From Faecalicatena contorta (GTDB taxonomy: Bacteria > Bacillota > Clostridia > Lachnospirales > Lachnospiraceae): a stretch of DNA of 64,000 bases. The notes below the pieces were generated by a model. The model did not search any database. It was not told the origin of the DNA and saw nothing but the letters and a program-made list of their open reading frames with translations. The stretch is from contig NZ_JAFBIY010000004.1 of assembly GCF_021531975.1 (NCBI RefSeq), forward strand, positions 1-64,000. Direction: 5' to 3'. Positions 62,746-64,000 of this stretch are shown here, piece after piece (within the stretch, counting starts at the first letter, position 1; every line of letters begins with the position of its first letter). Made by a program: the position numbers and the translations under genes.

Positions 62746-63366
62746 ATGAAAATACTGGCTATTGCTGATAATGAATCGCCATATCTGTGGGATTATTTTG
62801 AAAAGAGTAAGCTGGAGGGAATTGATCTTATCATATCCTGCGGGGATTTGAAGGCGGAGTATCTGTCTTTTCTTGCTACCTTTACCTCTGCGCCGGTGCT
62901 GTATGTACATGGAAATCATGATGAAAGATATGTAGATAAACCGCCGGAAGGCTGCATCTGCATTGATGATACGATCTATGTATACAATGGTGTGCGTATC
63001 CTGGGGCTTGGTGGTTCTATGCGTTACCGGGAGGGAGAGTTCCAGTATACGGAATGGCAGATGAAGCGCAGAGTACATAAGCTTCTGCCGAAGATTATCT
63101 GGCACCGGGGTTTTGACATTCTGGTGACCCATGCACCGGCATATGAGTTGAATGACGGAAGGGATCTTCCGCATCAGGGATTTGAGGTGTTCCGCAGTCT
63201 GCTTGAAAAGTACCGTCCCCGTTTCTTCCTGCATGGGCATGTACATATGTCCTACGGAAGACAGCACAGACGATATGACAAATACGAAGATACACATGTT
63301 GTGAATGCGTTTGAACGATGTGTTTTTGAATATGAGGATGAGAATATAAAGGAACATATACGATAA
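62746..63366 (+). CDS. Calcineurin-like metallophosphoesterase
   Basis: A 206-residue YfcE/MJ0936-like phosphoesterase. Metal ligand pattern: ILAIADNESPYLW (first Asp; the usual His of DxH is replaced by Asn), LIISCGDLKAEYL (GD), YVHGNHDERYVD (GNHD), ILVTHAPAYE (H) and FFLHGHVHMSYG (GHxH). It should hydrolyse phosphodiesters or monoesters; substrate unknown. The changed first motif, DNE for DxH, is seen in some members but is worth noting. A terminator follows. Confidence 0.9.
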   Translation: MKILAIADNESPYLWDYFEKSKLEGIDLIISCGDLKAEYLSFLATFTSAPVLYVHGNHDERYVDKPPEGCICIDDTIYVYNGVRILGLGGSMRYREGEFQYTEWQMKRRVHKLLPKIIWHRGFDILVTHAPAYELNDGRDLPHQGFEVFRSLLEKYRPRFFLHGHVHMSYGRQHRRYDKYEDTHVVNAFERCVFEYEDENIKEHIR

Positions 63367-63368
63367 AA

Positions 63369-63395
63369 GGTGCAGATGTTGTCTGCATCTTTTTT
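63369..63395 (+). terminator. Terminator after the phosphoesterase gene
   Basis: GGTGCAGA pairs with TCTGCATC (one wobble pair) around a short loop, followed by a run of T residues. Confidence 0.85.
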
Positions 63396-63400
63396 GGGTC

Positions 63401-63429
63401 TTGAAATATACCGGTAAGGGGTATATAAT
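63401..63429 (+). promoter_or_regulatory. csoR-copA promoter with internal CsoR-type operator
   Basis: TTGAAA (63401-63406), 17-bp spacer and TATAAT (63424-63429). The spacer holds the inverted repeat ATATACCGGTAAGGGGTATA (63406-63425), with ATACC and GGTAT half-sites, resembling known CsoR operators between -35 and -10. Copper would lift repression. Confidence 0.75.
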
Positions 63430-63484
63430 AAAGTAGCAAAATGGAAACAATAAATATGTGTTTTGATAAAATGGGGTGTAAGTT

Positions 63485-63787
63485 ATGAACGAAGAAAAAG
63501 AATGCTGTCACAAGACAAAGGAACGCAGTGAAAAGGAATATCGAGATCTTCTGAACCGGCTGAGCCGGATTGAAGGCCAGGTGCGTGGGATTAAGAGGAT
63601 GGTGGAAAATGATGCCTACTGTACGGATATACTGATACAGGTATCCGCAGTAAATGCTGCGCTTAACAGTTTTAATAAAGAATTACTGGCGAATCACATC
63701 CGTACCTGTGTGGCAGAAGATATTCGCGCAGGGAAAGAAGAGACGATTGATGAACTTGTACAGACTTTGCAGAAACTTATGAAGTAA
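63485..63787 (+). CDS. csoR: CsoR-family copper-sensing repressor
   Basis: A 100-residue all-helical repressor. It has the family core LLNRLSRIEGQVRGIKRMVE, then the Cu(I) ligands Cys in DAYCTDILIQVSAVNAALNS (about 46), His and Cys in ANHIRTCVAEDI (His71, Cys75). The C-H-C set is the copper type, not the RcnR or FrmR pattern. Followed 15 bp later by a copper ATPase gene, and its own promoter carries a matching operator. The Cys-Cys-His N-terminus (ECCHKTK) is extra. Confidence 0.95.
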   Translation: MNEEKECCHKTKERSEKEYRDLLNRLSRIEGQVRGIKRMVENDAYCTDILIQVSAVNAALNSFNKELLANHIRTCVAEDIRAGKEETIDELVQTLQKLMK

Positions 63788-63802
63788 CAGGAGGAAGGAT
63801 TG

Positions 63803-64000
63803 ATGAAACAGTATACCGTGACCGGCATGAGCTGTGCAGCCTGCAGTGCCCGTGTGGAAAAAGCGGTTTCCGGGGTGGAAGGTGTTACGGCCTGTTCGGT
63901 GAGCCTTCTTACGAATTCCATGGGAGTGGAAGGTGATGTGCCGGAGGGTAAGATTATTGCAGCTGTAGAGCAGGCTGGTTACCATGCATTTCCGAAGGAT
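63803..64000 (+). CDS. copA: Copper-translocating P-type ATPase, N-terminal fragment (window edge)
   Basis: The first 66 residues only. They form one heavy-metal-associated domain: MKQYTVTGMSCAACSARVEK with the Cu-binding CxxC (GMSCAAC), then GVEGVTACSVSLLTNSMGVE. The rest of the gene lies beyond the window. AGGAGG before the start and position after csoR support CopA. A free-standing CopZ chaperone is possible only if it stopped soon after; the DNA remains open to the end. Confidence 0.85.
   Translation, partial: MKQYTVTGMSCAACSARVEKAVSGVEGVTACSVSLLTNSMGVEGDVPEGKIIAAVEQAGYHAFPKD

Overview
The window reads as chromosome of a low-GC anaerobic Firmicute, most likely a gut Lachnospiraceae (genus not determinable from this sequence alone). 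Reasons: gene style with strong AGGAGG-type ribosome sites, an indolepyruvate:ferredoxin oxidoreductase, a sodium-pumping biotin decarboxylase operon, HPr kinase, DUF1846, OadG-type small subunits, and PaaK plus ACT pairing, all typical of fermentative Clostridia. No rRNA, tRNA or CRISPR array was seen.

Layout. 1-151: right end of a repeat element. 249-4818: AraC regulator, sugar isomerase, xylulokinase, flavin-type small protein. 4915-9972: iorA-iorB-paaK-ACT-AEC operon for oxidative handling of aryl-pyruvates with CoA-ester energy recovery. 10141-17442: cold-shock protein, PTS enzyme I, DUF975, orphan ABC binding lipoprotein, beta-hydroxyacid dehydrogenase, acyl-CoA synthetase, DUF1275. 17501-30753: housekeeping genes (pyrG, DUF1846, ftsH, uvrC, hprK, glcK, PBP1A, YigZ). 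31530-34800: aminopeptidase P and a POT peptide transporter. 35136-40395: a five-gene operon combining an MmdA-like carboxyltransferase, OadG-like subunit, biotin carrier, OadB sodium pump and OadA-like pyruvate carboxyltransferase.

40891-52419 is an AT-rich accessory island. It opens with a TetR remnant, an XRE / ImmA-IrrE / PIN-like triad and a broken Fic gene, followed by a tightly packed set: GIY-YIG-DUF2075 helicase, two MazG-fold pyrophosphohydrolases, HNH nuclease, PD-(D/E)XK-DUF6508 protein, PLD-SF2 helicase-DUF3427, NUDIX hydrolase and DUF1653. The nuclease, helicase and nucleotide-hydrolase content is that of a defence island and I do not recognise this exact combination as a named system. 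52600-55761 is a MetNIQ-like ABC operon whose ATPase is frameshifted, with a coupled DUF169 gene. 55834-64000 returns to ordinary genes (maf, tRNA deacylase, pentapeptide protein, COG3044 ATPase, trmO, GNAT, a ParB-like/BMP fusion, phosphoesterase) and ends with csoR and the start of a copper ATPase behind a likely CsoR operator.

The most unusual structure is non-coding: two composite elements of about 730-780 bp (22742-23470 and 30745-31526), with a third right end at 1-151. Each is bounded by about 16-21 bp inverted termini (GGAAATTTAGTRYAGTAAG), each is built of two inverted foldback modules around a related spacer, and stems change sequence between copies while staying complementary. The stop codons of ftsH and yigZ lie inside the element termini.
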